From DASPLX01 sp035627375 (GTDB lineage: Bacteria > Pseudomonadota > Gammaproteobacteria > Burkholderiales > Burkholderiaceae_D): a stretch of 64,000 nucleotides of DNA. The notes under the pieces are model-generated. The model saw only the letters and a program-made list of their open reading frames with translations. It ran no database searches and was not told where the DNA came from. Made by a program: the position numbers and the translations under genes. Every line of letters begins with the position of its first letter. Within the stretch, counting starts at the first letter, position 1. The stretch lies in contig DASPLX010000046.1 in the NCBI GenBank assembly GCA_035627375.1, positions 1-64,000 on the forward strand. Direction: 5' to 3'. Shown here one piece after another: positions 52,464 to 61,004 of the stretch.

Positions 52464-53734
52464 GTTCCCCCGTGCTCGACGCTTTCATGGGCTACGGCAT
52501 CGAAATCGAATACGCGATCGTCGCCGATGCCGATCTTTCCTGCCTGCCGATCGCGGACCGGCTGCTCGCCAAGGCCGCGGGCGGCAAGAAAAGCAGCGAA
52601 GTCCAGCGCGGCATGCTCGGCTGGTCCAACGAATTCGTGATGCATGTCGTCGAAGTGAAGAACCTGCGCCCCAGCGCCAGCCTGAGCTACCTGTGCGGAC
52701 TGTTGCAGAACGAAGTGCGCGCCATCAACCAGATGCTGCTGGAATGGCATGCGCGCCTGATGCCCGCCGCCATGCATCCATGGATGGACCCGTCGCGGGA
52801 AACGCAACTCTGGCCCGACGATCCGCACGGCATCTATCGCACCTATGCCCGCATCTTCGACGTCAAGACGCACGGCTGGGCCAATCTGCAAAGCATGCAT
52901 GTCAACCTGCCGTTCGCCAACGACGAACAGTTCGCGCGCCTGCATGCCGCGATCCGCCTGTTGCTGCCCATCATTCCGGCGCTGGCCGCCAGTTCGCCCA
53001 TCGCCGACGGCCGCGCCACCGGCTACGCCGACTATCGCATGGCGGCATATCGCGACAATGCGGCGGCATTTCCGGAGATCGCCGGCCGCATCGTCCCGGA
53101 AACGGTCCTCAACCGGCTCGAATACGAGGAGACGATACTGGCGCCGATGTATCGCGCGATTGCGCCGCGCGACCGCGATCGCGTGCTGCAGCACGAATGG
53201 CTCAACTCGCGCGGCGCAATCGCGCGCTTCGACCGCCACGCGATCGAGATCCGCGTGACCGATACGCAGGAGTGTCCGCAAGCGGATCTGGCGATCGCCG
53301 CCGCCATCGCCGCGACCGCGCACATGTTGTACGAAAACGAGACCGCGCCGATCGCGGTCCAGCAATCGTTCGCGACCGAGAGGCTGGCCGCCCTGCTGAC
53401 GGCCTGCATCCGCGACGCCGACCTGGCGCCGATCGACGACGCCGAATATTTGGCCGCCTTCGGTTACCCCGGCAAGCACTGCCGCGCGCGCGACCTGTGG
53501 CGCCACCTGGTGCGGCGCATGGGCCAAAGCGAACTGATTCATGCGCAAAGCTGGCGCGCGCAGCTGGAAATCATGCTGGAGCACGGCCCGCTGGCGCGGC
53601 GCATCGAGAAGGCGCTCGGCGGAGTCCACGGCGAGATCCCGCATGAACGGCTGGCGGCCGTCTATCACCGCCTGTGCGAATGCCTGGACGAAGGCGCGAT
53701 GTTCGTCCCCGCGGCGGCCGCGGAGTCCGGTTGA
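52460..53734 (+). CDS. Glutamate-cysteine ligase family 2 (GCS2) protein
   Basis: 424 aa. GYGIEIEYAIV at the N-terminus, GWSNEFVMHVVEVKNL, SMHVNLPFANDEQF, PALAASSPIADGRATGYADYR and RHAIEIRVTDTQECPQADLA are GCS2 family features; these form gamma-glutamyl-type bonds using ATP. It is coupled to the ATP-grasp gene by ATGA. This is not the housekeeping GshA of betaproteobacteria by context; it probably modifies a small molecule or peptide together with its neighbours. Confidence 0.88.
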   Translation: MSSPVLDAFMGYGIEIEYAIVADADLSCLPIADRLLAKAAGGKKSSEVQRGMLGWSNEFVMHVVEVKNLRPSASLSYLCGLLQNEVRAINQMLLEWHARLMPAAMHPWMDPSRETQLWPDDPHGIYRTYARIFDVKTHGWANLQSMHVNLPFANDEQFARLHAAIRLLLPIIPALAASSPIADGRATGYADYRMAAYRDNAAAFPEIAGRIVPETVLNRLEYEETILAPMYRAIAPRDRDRVLQHEWLNSRGAIARFDRHAIEIRVTDTQECPQADLAIAAAIAATAHMLYENETAPIAVQQSFATERLAALLTACIRDADLAPIDDAEYLAAFGYPGKHCRARDLWRHLVRRMGQSELIHAQSWRAQLEIMLEHGPLARRIEKALGGVHGEIPHERLAAVYHRLCECLDEGAMFVPAAAAESG

Positions 53735-53741
53735 GATCGCC

Positions 53742-54584
53742 ATGCAGCCTCGGCAATCCGCTTCTGCAGCGCCAGCCTCCGGCCGCCGCACCGCCGCTTC
53801 GAGACGTTCGCGCAGGATGGACGAAGCGCAACGGCCCTGGCTCGCCATCGTCACCTGCGAGCACGGCGGCAACCATATTCCGCTCGAATACCGCGACCGT
53901 TTCCGCGACGCCGGCGAAGCGCTGCGCAGCCATCGCGGCTACGACGCCGGCGCGCTGACCATGGCGCGCGATTTCGCCGACGCGCTGCAGGCGCCCCTGT
54001 TCGCCTCGACCACGAGCCGCCTGCTGATCGATCTCAACCGCTCGCTCGGGCATCCAGGCCTGTATTCCGAATATTCGCGCACGCTGGCGCCCGCGGAACG
54101 CCGGCGGCTGGTCGAATCGCACTATCTTCCCCATCGCCAGCGGATCGAGGAAGCCGTCGCCGGGATGGTGGCGAACGGCGGCCGGGTCGTTCATCTGGCG
54201 AGCCACAGCTTCACGCCCGAGTTGAACGGCAAGGTACGCAACGCCGATATCGGCCTCCTGTATGACCCTGGGCGCGAGGAGGAACGCCGGTTTTGCCGGG
54301 GCTGGGGCGCGGCGCTCGGCGCCGCCTTGCCGGGAAGCAGGACGCGCTTCAACTACCCTTACGCAGGCAAGTCCGACGGACTGGCGACCTTCCTGCGGCG
54401 CCGGTTCGCCGGCGAGGTATATATCGGCGTCGAAGTCGAAATCAATCAAGGGCATGTCATGCAAGGCGGACGGCATTGGCGAATTCTGCGCGAACGCGTG
54501 GTCCAAGCATTGCTGGCCGCGATGCCTGCCGGCGCGTCGCGCCGCGATAAGTTTCCAGGACAACCTACGGAGAGATTCATATGA
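53742..54584 (+). CDS. N-formylglutamate amidohydrolase family protein
   Basis: 280 aa. Typical features: IVTCEHGGNHIPLEY (metal-binding His), HRGYDAGALTMARDFAD, STTSRLLIDLNRSLG, VHLASHSFTPE and EVEINQGHV. The family are zinc enzymes cleaving N-formyl-Glu or related amides. The first 35 residues (Ser, Ala, Arg) look non-conserved; the ATG at 53818 is an alternative start. It overlaps the Cys-rich gene by ATGA. Confidence 0.86.
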   Translation: MQPRQSASAAPASGRRTAASRRSRRMDEAQRPWLAIVTCEHGGNHIPLEYRDRFRDAGEALRSHRGYDAGALTMARDFADALQAPLFASTTSRLLIDLNRSLGHPGLYSEYSRTLAPAERRRLVESHYLPHRQRIEEAVAGMVANGGRVVHLASHSFTPELNGKVRNADIGLLYDPGREEERRFCRGWGAALGAALPGSRTRFNYPYAGKSDGLATFLRRRFAGEVYIGVEVEINQGHVMQGGRHWRILRERVVQALLAAMPAGASRRDKFPGQPTERFI

Positions 54585-54964
54585 CCAACACGCATTTCGA
54601 CTCGTGCATCGAGGCCTGCAACCAATGCGCCGCGGCGTGCATGCATTGCGCGTCCGCCTGTCTCAAAGAATCGGATGTCAACATGCTGGCGCGCTGCATC
54701 GCGCTCGACCTGGATTGTGCGGAAATCTGCCGCACGGCCGCCGGGCTGATGGCGCGGGACAGCGATTTCGCCGTGTCGATCTGCATGGTCTGCGCCGAAG
54801 CCTGCGATGTCTGCGCGGAAGAATGCGAGCGGCATGCGGCGATGGATCATTGCCGCCTGTGCGCGGAGGCCTGCCGCCGCTGCGCCACCGAATGCCGCGA
54901 TATGGGCGCCGCCGCCGGGCATGTCCAGCGCAGCGGCGAGTCGCCGCAGCCCACGGCCCACTGA
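54581..54964 (+). CDS. Cys-rich four-helix-bundle copper-binding protein (Csp/DUF326 type)
   Basis: 127 aa with about 20 Cys in CxxxC and CxxC spacing: CIEACNQCAAACMHCASAC, CIALDLDCAEICR, CMVCAEACDVCAEECERH and CRLCAEACRRCATECRD. Such Csp proteins line a helix bundle with thiolates and store many Cu(I) ions. There is no signal peptide, so it resembles the cytoplasmic Csp3. The ATG overlaps the amidohydrolase stop, tying copper or thiol storage to the ligase operon. Confidence 0.9.
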   Translation: MTNTHFDSCIEACNQCAAACMHCASACLKESDVNMLARCIALDLDCAEICRTAAGLMARDSDFAVSICMVCAEACDVCAEECERHAAMDHCRLCAEACRRCATECRDMGAAAGHVQRSGESPQPTAH

Positions 54965-55042
54965 ACCGGGGTCAGCAGGCCGTCGAGGCCGGCACGTGCG
55001 CATCGCGGCGCCTCGCTCCCGTGGCGCGGGCGGCCTCGTCCG

Positions 55043-55990
55043 TCACCGGACCTGTTGCAGCAGGCGCTCGGCGCAAGCGCGCAACGCGCTGCGCAACTCG
55101 GGCGGTTCGCGTATCTCGAACCGGAACGACAGCCGCGCCAGCTGGCGTGCGAACCAGTCGATGCTGTCGGTGCGGGCGCGCAGCAAGACGCTTTGCTCGT
55201 GCGGCTCGAACACGCCGATGTGCTTGCCGAGCTCTTCCGTCGCCCGGTCCATGTCGGCGCACAGCAGCACTTCGACGGCGGTCGCGCGGGGCAAGGTCGC
55301 GATGCCGAGCGCGATATGGCTCGCGGCGTCGAAATCGTCGGGCCGCCGAAAGCTTGCGGGGAGTTCTCGCACGTCGTGCAAGCGGTCCAGCCGGAATGAA
55401 CGCACGCCGCGCCGCAAATGGCACAGGCCGGCGACGTACCAGCGGCCGCCGCGAAACACCAAGCCGTAGGGATCGAACTCGCGCGCGCTGTCGGCGCCGT
55501 CCGCAGCGCGATAGACCAGACGCACCCGCCGCTGCGCCCGCGCGGCGGACGCGAGCACGCTCAACGCCTCCGCGTTCGCCGCCTCCACCGCCGGCGGCAC
55601 ATCGAGCGTCGCGGTCTCGCTCAATGCGCGCACCCGGCTTTTCAGGTCGGCCGGCATGACGCGCTCCAGCTTGGCCTGCGCGCTCTCGACTTCGGGCACG
55701 GCGCCCGACAAGCCGAGCGAGCGCACCGCCAGCAGGCCGAGCGCGATCGCCAGCGCCTCGTCGTTGGTGAACATCAGCGGCGGCAGCTTGAAGCCGGCGA
55801 CCAGCGCGTAGCCGCCGTAGCGCCCGCGTTCGGCGGTGATCGGAATGCCGAGCTCTTCCAAGGCCGCGATGTAGCGGCGCAGCGTGCGGCCATCGACTTC
55901 CAGGCGCCTCGCCAGCTCGGCGCCGCTCATGCGTCCATGCGTCTGCAGCAATTCCAGGACCGTCAGCACGCGGGTTGCGGGTGTGGACAT
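55043..55990 (-). CDS. YafY-type HTH/WYL-domain transcriptional regulator
   Basis: 315 aa. N-terminal winged helix (VLELLQTHGRMSGAELARRLEVDGRTLRR cut here for length; residues about 10-55), then a WYL domain (about 135-220: VRLVYRAADG, EFDPYGLVFRGGRWYVAGLCHLR, FRLDRLHDV) and a C-terminal extension. WYL domains sense ligands such as nucleic-acid-derived molecules. It is divergent from the LysE gene, which it may control. Confidence 0.88.
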   Translation of the reverse strand: MSTPATRVLTVLELLQTHGRMSGAELARRLEVDGRTLRRYIAALEELGIPITAERGRYGGYALVAGFKLPPLMFTNDEALAIALGLLAVRSLGLSGAVPEVESAQAKLERVMPADLKSRVRALSETATLDVPPAVEAANAEALSVLASAARAQRRVRLVYRAADGADSAREFDPYGLVFRGGRWYVAGLCHLRRGVRSFRLDRLHDVRELPASFRRPDDFDAASHIALGIATLPRATAVEVLLCADMDRATEELGKHIGVFEPHEQSVLLRARTDSIDWFARQLARLSFRFEIREPPELRSALRACAERLLQQVR

Positions 55991-56101
55991 GTCGCGCCCC
56001 TTTCAAATTAGGGCCGATTATGCCCTATTTCGAACTTAAGCTCCTTTCCATGCGGCGCCGTCGGTGCGCCCGCGACATCATCGACTTGAAAGGAAACGAA
56101 C

Positions 56102-56137
56102 ATGGAACCGGTATTGTTTTATGGATGGGCATCATGA
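56102..56137 (+). CDS. 11-codon leader peptide coupled to the LysE gene
   Basis: AAAGGA and ATG at 56102 open a frame MEPVLFYGWAS ending in TGA at 56135-56137. That TGA overlaps the ATG (56134) of the LysE-family gene, which has no good ribosome site of its own. It may be a translational-coupling leader, or the remnant of the original N-terminus after a frameshift. Confidence 0.4.
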   Translation: MEPVLFYGWAS

Positions 56138-56769
56138 CGCACGCGATGACGCTCTGGATATTCTTCCTGCTGGTGTTCAGCATCATCGTGCTGCCGGGCC
56201 TGGACATGGCATTCGTGCTGGCCAGCGCCCTCGGCGGCGGGCGCAGAGCGGGATTGTCGGCCGTCGCCGGCGTCATTCTCGGCGGCTTCTGCCACTTCCT
56301 GATGGGCGCACTGGGCTTGGCCGTCGTGCTCGACGCCGCGCCGGGCGCGTTCAATGCGCTGCTGATCGCCGGCGCGCTGTACGTCGCATGGATCGGCCTG
56401 TCGCTAGCGCGCAGCGGCGTCGGCTTCGGCAAGCTCGATGTGCCCGGAACGGCCGCGCCCGGCCGCGTGCTGCGCCAGGGCGTGCTGACCAATCTGCTCA
56501 ATCCGAAGGCCTATGTCTTCATGCTGGCCGTGTTTCCGCAATTCGTGCGGCCGGCCTTCGGGTCGATCTGGATGCAGACCGCGATCCTCGCTCTGATCTG
56601 CGCCTGCACGCAGGCGGCGGTGTACGGCACGCTCGCATTGGCCGCGAGCCGGGCGCGCACCTGGTTCGAATCGAACCCCGCGCGCAGCGTCCTGATCGGA
56701 CGCGCGGTCGGCGGCGTGCTGATCGCGGCCGCGCTGCTGACCGGCGTGCAGGGGTGGCGCGGGGCTTAG
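56134..56769 (+). CDS. LysE/RhtB-family amino-acid exporter
   Basis: 211-aa inner-membrane protein with six hydrophobic segments. The family signature near the first helix is present as VLPGLDMAFVLASALGGGRRAGL, followed by LLNPKAYVFMLAVFPQFV in the fourth segment. Relatives export amino acids or their derivatives. Translation appears to depend on the upstream 11-codon frame. It is divergent from the WYL regulator and convergent with the SDR gene. Confidence 0.87.
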   Translation: MTHAMTLWIFFLLVFSIIVLPGLDMAFVLASALGGGRRAGLSAVAGVILGGFCHFLMGALGLAVVLDAAPGAFNALLIAGALYVAWIGLSLARSGVGFGKLDVPGTAAPGRVLRQGVLTNLLNPKAYVFMLAVFPQFVRPAFGSIWMQTAILALICACTQAAVYGTLALAASRARTWFESNPARSVLIGRAVGGVLIAAALLTGVQGWRGA

Positions 56770-56771
56770 GT

Positions 56772-57500
56772 CTACGGGCGGTCGACGTAATCGGCGACGC
56801 TGTAGCCGGCGCCGCCCTGCAAGTCCGGCAGCTCGACGATGCGCATCAGCGTGGCGGCCACCATCTCCGGCGAGCGCAGCGCGCCGGCGTCCCGCAAGCC
56901 GACGAAGCGGCCGACGTCGGGAAATTCGTGCGGATCGGTGGCGCGGATCGAGGCTTGCATAGCGGTGTCGACATGGCCGGGAAGCAGATTGATCGCCGTG
57001 AAGGGATGCGGTTCGCGCGCCTGCTCGGCCGCCACCGAACGGATGAATTGCTCGAGCGCGGCTTTCGAGGCGCAATACAAGGACCAGCCGTCGTAACCCT
57101 TTGCGGCGGCGCCGGAAGAGACGTTGACCAGCGTCTTGCGGCAGGCATGCCGCTGGAAAGCGGCCACGGCGCGCGCCGCGAAGAGGATGCCGGAAACGAC
57201 ATTGGTGTTGAGATGCGCCAGGATATCGGCCGGGTCCTTGCGCGCGGCCGGCCCGATGGGACCGAGCACGGCGGCATTGTTGACGGCGACGATCTCGTCC
57301 CACTCGCGCGCGGCCAGCGGTTTCAAGGCCGCGTCGACGGCCGGCGCGACGCTCTCCGGCGCCGAGAAATCCACGCGCACCGAAAACGCATGCGGCGCCG
57401 AGCGCGAGAATTCGACCACGTCGAAGCCGCGCGCGCGATACTGCGCGCACAGCGCCGCGCCCAAGCCCTTGGAACCTCCGCTGACGATAGCCAGTTTCAT
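56772..57500 (-). CDS. Short-chain dehydrogenase/reductase
   Basis: 242 aa with the NADP-binding GGSKGLGAALC, NNAAVLGPIG, the catalytic Ser (VNVSSGAAAKG) and YCASK, all intact. Its closest known relatives by feel are the sepiapterin/benzil reductase-like SDRs. The ATG overlaps the stop of the DUF3224 gene, so it is second in a two-gene unit. The substrate is unknown. Confidence 0.88.
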   Translation of the reverse strand: MKLAIVSGGSKGLGAALCAQYRARGFDVVEFSRSAPHAFSVRVDFSAPESVAPAVDAALKPLAAREWDEIVAVNNAAVLGPIGPAARKDPADILAHLNTNVVSGILFAARAVAAFQRHACRKTLVNVSSGAAAKGYDGWSLYCASKAALEQFIRSVAAEQAREPHPFTAINLLPGHVDTAMQASIRATDPHEFPDVGRFVGLRDAGALRSPEMVAATLMRIVELPDLQGGAGYSVADYVDRP

Positions 57501-58018
57501 GGCTTTGCCGGCAAGCTGTATTCGAAATCGTAGAAGTGCTTGCCGTCGACGATATTGATCGTCATCTTGCCCGCGATGCCGGCCAGTTCATCCGTGCCGG
57601 AATCGGGCACGACGGTCACGGCCAGCTGCGGCGCGCCGCGCTCCATGATGCCGCTATGCTGGAGAACGAAGCTGCCCTTGCGCCCCTTCAGGAAACCCGT
57701 CACCTGCTCGATCGCGACATAGCCGGCCGAGCCCTGGATCGGCGTGCGGAACGCCAGCATCTGGCCCTTGCCGGCGCCGTCGAGATCGCCGTGGAACCGC
57801 TTCTCGATCGCCATGCGGCCGACGGAAGAACCAGCGGGGTCCGCCGCTTGCGGCGTCAGTTTCACATCGAAGGCGCCGCTGATGCGCTCACTCATGGTCT
57901 TCTCCTTTGCGGGCGTGGTGTTGGAAGCGGGTGCGGCCGGTGTCTGGGCCGAGGCGGCGCCGCAGACGGCCAGGGAAAACGCCGCCGCAAAAATTCCTGC
58001 ACGGAAAATCCGCGTCAT
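57497..58018 (-). CDS. DUF3224 protein with an added signal peptide
   Basis: 173 aa. Residues 42-173 are a full DUF3224 domain (SGAFDVKLTPQ, GRMAIEKRFHGDLDGAGKGQML, GSFVLQHSGIM, ITINIVDGKHFYDFEY-like end). Residues 1-25 are a signal peptide (FAAAFSLAVCGAASAQ) with GGAGCAAAC before the ATG at 58018. A second, strong site AAAGGAGAAGACC stands in front of Met42 at 57895, the canonical start for this family. Both an exported and a cytoplasmic form may be made. The domain's role is unknown (lipocalin-like fold). Confidence 0.8.
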   Translation of the reverse strand: MTRIFRAGIFAAAFSLAVCGAASAQTPAAPASNTTPAKEKTMSERISGAFDVKLTPQAADPAGSSVGRMAIEKRFHGDLDGAGKGQMLAFRTPIQGSAGYVAIEQVTGFLKGRKGSFVLQHSGIMERGAPQLAVTVVPDSGTDELAGIAGKMTINIVDGKHFYDFEYSLPAKP

Positions 58019-58065
58019 GTTTGCTCCGGGAATAAGTTGTCGTTCGGGGCGACAACGATACCATG

Positions 58066-58410
58066 TCATGCAGCGGCAAGCATGATGGGGATCGCGGGCA
58101 AGCCATGGCGCGCCCGCGCCCGGTTGCACTTCTCGTCGCCCGCTTGCAGTTCCCGGCACGGCGAAGGCCGTTGCGGATACACGCCGCAGGCGACTTGCGC
58201 GCCGATCTCGCCGCGCAACGCCTGGCAGCGCGGCGCGGATCGATTGGTGCCGGCCATGCAGCTATACCAGTGATTGACTTGTTCGGTCAGATGATCGGGC
58301 AGGCCGCGCTCGGCGGCCTCGGTCCAATAGAAGGAAACCCTGAAATTCGCGCAGCAAGCGCCGCAATGCAAGCAAGGATTATCGCTGGAGAAAGAAAGTT
58401 GTTCGCTCAT
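58066..58410 (-). CDS. YkgJ-family Cys-cluster protein
   Basis: 114 aa. The motif CLHCGACCANFRVSFY near the N-terminus, with later Cys in CMAGT, RCQAL, ACGVYPQRPSPCRE, matches YkgJ/UPF0153 proteins, which probably bind zinc or an Fe-S cluster. I start at ATG 58410; the TTG at 58431 adds seven unlikely residues. No function is established. Confidence 0.85.
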   Translation of the reverse strand: MSEQLSFSSDNPCLHCGACCANFRVSFYWTEAAERGLPDHLTEQVNHWYSCMAGTNRSAPRCQALRGEIGAQVACGVYPQRPSPCRELQAGDEKCNRARARHGLPAIPIMLAAA

Positions 58411-58513
58411 CGTCGTACACTCGAACGGCAAGAAAACACGCGGTAAAACTCGAGCGCGAAGTTTACCGATTTGCCGTGGGCGTGTCGACCGACGAGACGG
58501 CGCCGGTTTTCCC

Positions 58514-59983
58514 CTAGATCGACAGCAGGCGGTGAACGATATCGCGCTCCAGTTCGGACAACCGTTGCTGCGTGCCCGGGTCCGATTCGTTCGCGAGCAG
58601 GACGACGGCGATGCCGAGCTCCGGATAGCACGACGCCAGCGAACTGAATCCGAAGCTGCCGCCGGTCTGCCAGATTTTGCGATGGCCTTGCCAAGTCCGC
58701 TTCAACTGCCAGTTCAAGCCGATCGCATGCTCGTCCAGATTGCCGAAGGTCGGCTGGTGAGAGAGCGCCACCGCGGCATTGCCCTCGTCCAGGTGGAATT
58801 GCAGGTAAGCGAGCAGGTCGGCGGCGGTGGAATGCAGCCCGCCGGCGGCGCCCGTGAACGCGACGTTGTTCGGCATCTTCCTGCCTTTCTCGTTGTAGCC
58901 GGAAGCGAGCCGCGCCCGCTGATCCTCGCTCAGGCGGAGAACCGTATCGCGCATGCCGAGCGGCGCGGTGAGCCTGGAGCGTACCAGTTCGTCGAAGGAT
59001 TGCCGATAGACGCGTTCGAGGACGATGGCCAGCAAGTCGGCCGCGACGTTCGAATACCGATGGCGGCTGCCCGGCGCGGCCCGCAGTTCGACCTTGCGCA
59101 AGTCGTCGAAGAAGCGCTCGCGGGTATACCCCTTCTGCGAATCGATGATCTTCTGCGGCAGGCTGTCGAAGTCGTCGGTCTGGAAGATTTCTGGCTTGTC
59201 CGGGAACAGGTTCGGCAAGCCCGAGCTGTGATTGAGCAGGTGCTTCAAGCGGATCGGCTGGCCTTGGAATTCCAGGTTCGGATAGCTGCCGTCGAGATGG
59301 CGGCGCACATCGTCGTCCAGCGCCAGCTTGTTTTCGGTCACCGCCATCGCCAGCAGCGTGCCGGCGAAAGTCTTGGTGATGGAGGCGATCTCGAACAAGG
59401 TATCGGCCGGCAACAGCCGCGCCTGCAAGTCGCCGCTGCCGTACCGGTAGATCCGGCGTTCGCCCTGGCGCAAGACGCCGACCGCCAGGCCGACGTTGCG
59501 CGGGTCGTTGACGAAGGCTTGCACCGCTGCATGGACATGCCTGTCGATGGCGCTCAGGTTCGGATTGCCGCTCAACATCCGGCGCGACCGGCCGGCAGCC
59601 GGGTCGGGAAGGTCGGTCAGGTCGAAATCGTGGTATTGCGCTTCCGACGCCGCGCTCAATTCCAGGCGCACGCTTTTCTTTTCGCCGGTCAGGTTAAAGT
59701 ATTTCACTTGCGCCAGGTCGGCCACCAGCGACGAATCGACGATCTTGCCGGTCGCCGCCCGGCTGTCGGCGAGCCAGCCGACGAAGCGCTTCTCTGACAC
59801 CTCCTTCTTCAGCCGCTCGGTCGCCAGCGCGTAAATCGCTTTGTAATCGCCATCGTTGTACTTCGCGACGATCTCGTCCTTGACGCGCGCATGCGCCTTC
59901 AGATCGCCGACGGCGGCGGCATGGGAATCCGGAGCCGCGAAGCATTGCACCGACAGTGCCAGGGCGGCGAGAAACAATCTCAT
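58514..59983 (-). CDS. Exported serine hydrolase (class C beta-lactamase/DD-peptidase family) with DUF3887-like domain
   Basis: 489 aa. Signal peptide 1-24, a DUF3887-like segment (about 30-75: EIVAKYNDGDYKAIYALATERLKKE), then the penicillin-binding fold with Ser201-x-x-Lys204 (SITKTFAG), Tyr-x-Asn (RYSNVAADLLA) and a late GGSFGFSS in place of KTG. Such enzymes cut peptides or esters; beta-lactam resistance is not implied. AAAGGA precedes 59983; an upstream in-frame ATG at 60010 overlaps the stop of the decayed VOC gene. Confidence 0.87.
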   Translation of the reverse strand: MRLFLAALALSVQCFAAPDSHAAAVGDLKAHARVKDEIVAKYNDGDYKAIYALATERLKKEVSEKRFVGWLADSRAATGKIVDSSLVADLAQVKYFNLTGEKKSVRLELSAASEAQYHDFDLTDLPDPAAGRSRRMLSGNPNLSAIDRHVHAAVQAFVNDPRNVGLAVGVLRQGERRIYRYGSGDLQARLLPADTLFEIASITKTFAGTLLAMAVTENKLALDDDVRRHLDGSYPNLEFQGQPIRLKHLLNHSSGLPNLFPDKPEIFQTDDFDSLPQKIIDSQKGYTRERFFDDLRKVELRAAPGSRHRYSNVAADLLAIVLERVYRQSFDELVRSRLTAPLGMRDTVLRLSEDQRARLASGYNEKGRKMPNNVAFTGAAGGLHSTAADLLAYLQFHLDEGNAAVALSHQPTFGNLDEHAIGLNWQLKRTWQGHRKIWQTGGSFGFSSLASCYPELGIAVVLLANESDPGTQQRLSELERDIVHRLLSI

Positions 59984-60006
59984 GGAGGTATCCTTTTCTT
60001 GTTGGT

Positions 60007-60165
60007 TCATGTTCCCGCAGGAGCGCTTAGCAGCGCATCGACGTCGAGTTTCCCCATTCCCGGCACGCACGCCGAGGTATGGGAATCCGCGGCCTCTTCG
60101 GCCTGTTTGTCGAACCACAGGAAGGGCGTGCTCTTCCGAACGCCGGTCTGCGCGATGTTCTCCTT
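60007..60165 (-). pseudogene. Decayed VOC/PhnB-like gene
   Basis: An intact ribosome site AAGGAG (60160-60165) leads into a frame without start codon that reads STPFLWFDKQAEEAAD, the conserved start of PhnB-type VOC proteins, then jumps to GMGKLDVDALLSAPAG, which resembles their usual C-terminal end (MxKLDIAALxxA). About 100 central codons are gone. The frame stops at 60007, overlapping a possible ATG of the serine hydrolase, so the two once formed a unit. Confidence 0.65.
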
Positions 60166-60179
60166 GGATGACCGCGGTG

Positions 60180-60689
60180 CTAGCCGGCGGCGAGCCGCTC
60201 CCGCCAGGCGGCGCGCTCCAGGCGATAGATACAACATTCGTCCTGGCCGAAGCGCCGCCGTTCGACGAAGCAAAAGCCCTGCCGTTCATAAAAGCGATGG
60301 GCGCGGAGGTTGCTCGCGAGCGGATCGATCAGCACCGCCGTCACCGCCGGATCGGCGAAGCAGCGGGCCAGCGCCAGCGCCATCATCGCCGTGCCATGGC
60401 CGCGCCCGAGATCGGAAGCTTCCCCGATCCAGATATCGATCGCGCGCAGGCCCGCCGGCACCTCGCCCCAATAGTGCGATTCTTCGCGCGCCGGATCGAT
60501 GATCTGGATGAAGCCGATCGGACGCCCGTCGAGTTCGGCGACCAGTTGGTCGCGCCAATCGGGAGACCGATCGAGCTCGATTTCCCACTCCCAATCGTCG
60601 TTCGGATCCGAGGCGACCACATGCGGCTGCCGGTCCCAATGCCGCAGCAAGGCGAGATCGGCGAGCGTGGCATCCCGGAGTTTCAGCAT
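60180..60689 (-). CDS. GNAT acetyltransferase (AAC(6')-like)
   Basis: 169 aa of the Acetyltransf_8 type. The acetyl-CoA-binding loop is ASDLGRGHGTAMM; AIDIWIGE, DPLASNLRAHRFYERQGF and the N-terminal LRDATLADLALLRHWDRQPHVV also match aminoglycoside 6'-acetyltransferase-like proteins. Whether it acts on antibiotics cannot be told from sequence; many chromosomal members do not. It follows the zinc-ribbon gene by 15 bases. Confidence 0.85.
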   Translation of the reverse strand: MLKLRDATLADLALLRHWDRQPHVVASDPNDDWEWEIELDRSPDWRDQLVAELDGRPIGFIQIIDPAREESHYWGEVPAGLRAIDIWIGEASDLGRGHGTAMMALALARCFADPAVTAVLIDPLASNLRAHRFYERQGFCFVERRRFGQDECCIYRLERAAWRERLAAG

Positions 60690-60704
60690 GGGATGGCAGC
60701 GGAT

Positions 60705-61004
60705 TCAATCGAAATCGAACAGGTCCGAAAGAAAGCCTTCGCGTTTTTTCTTCTTGTAGTAGCCGCCATGGCGCGGATCGACGTAGCCATGGCCGGAGGG
60801 CTGCTGCGGCGGATAAGCCGGCATCGGGGCCTGCGGTTGCGGCGCGGGCGCGGGCGCAGGAACGGCCACGGCACGGTCGATGATCTTGTCGAGTTCGCCG
60901 CGATCCAGCCAGACGCCGCGGCACTGCGGGCAATAATCGATCTCGATGCCCTGCCGCTCGGACATCACCAGGTTCACGGTCTTGCATACCGGACAATCCA
61001 TCAC
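60705..61004 (-). CDS. Zinc-ribbon (zf-TFIIB) protein
   Basis: 99 aa. CPVC and CPQC, with GVWLDRGELDKII after the second pair, define a zf-TFIIB domain (about 3-45). A Pro/Ala/Gln linker and a basic-then-acidic tail (YYKKKKREGFLSDLFDFD) follow. Such proteins are common and uncharacterised. It precedes the GNAT gene in one unit. Confidence 0.87.
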   Translation of the reverse strand: MMDCPVCKTVNLVMSERQGIEIDYCPQCRGVWLDRGELDKIIDRAVAVPAPAPAPQPQAPMPAYPPQQPSGHGYVDPRHGGYYKKKKREGFLSDLFDFD

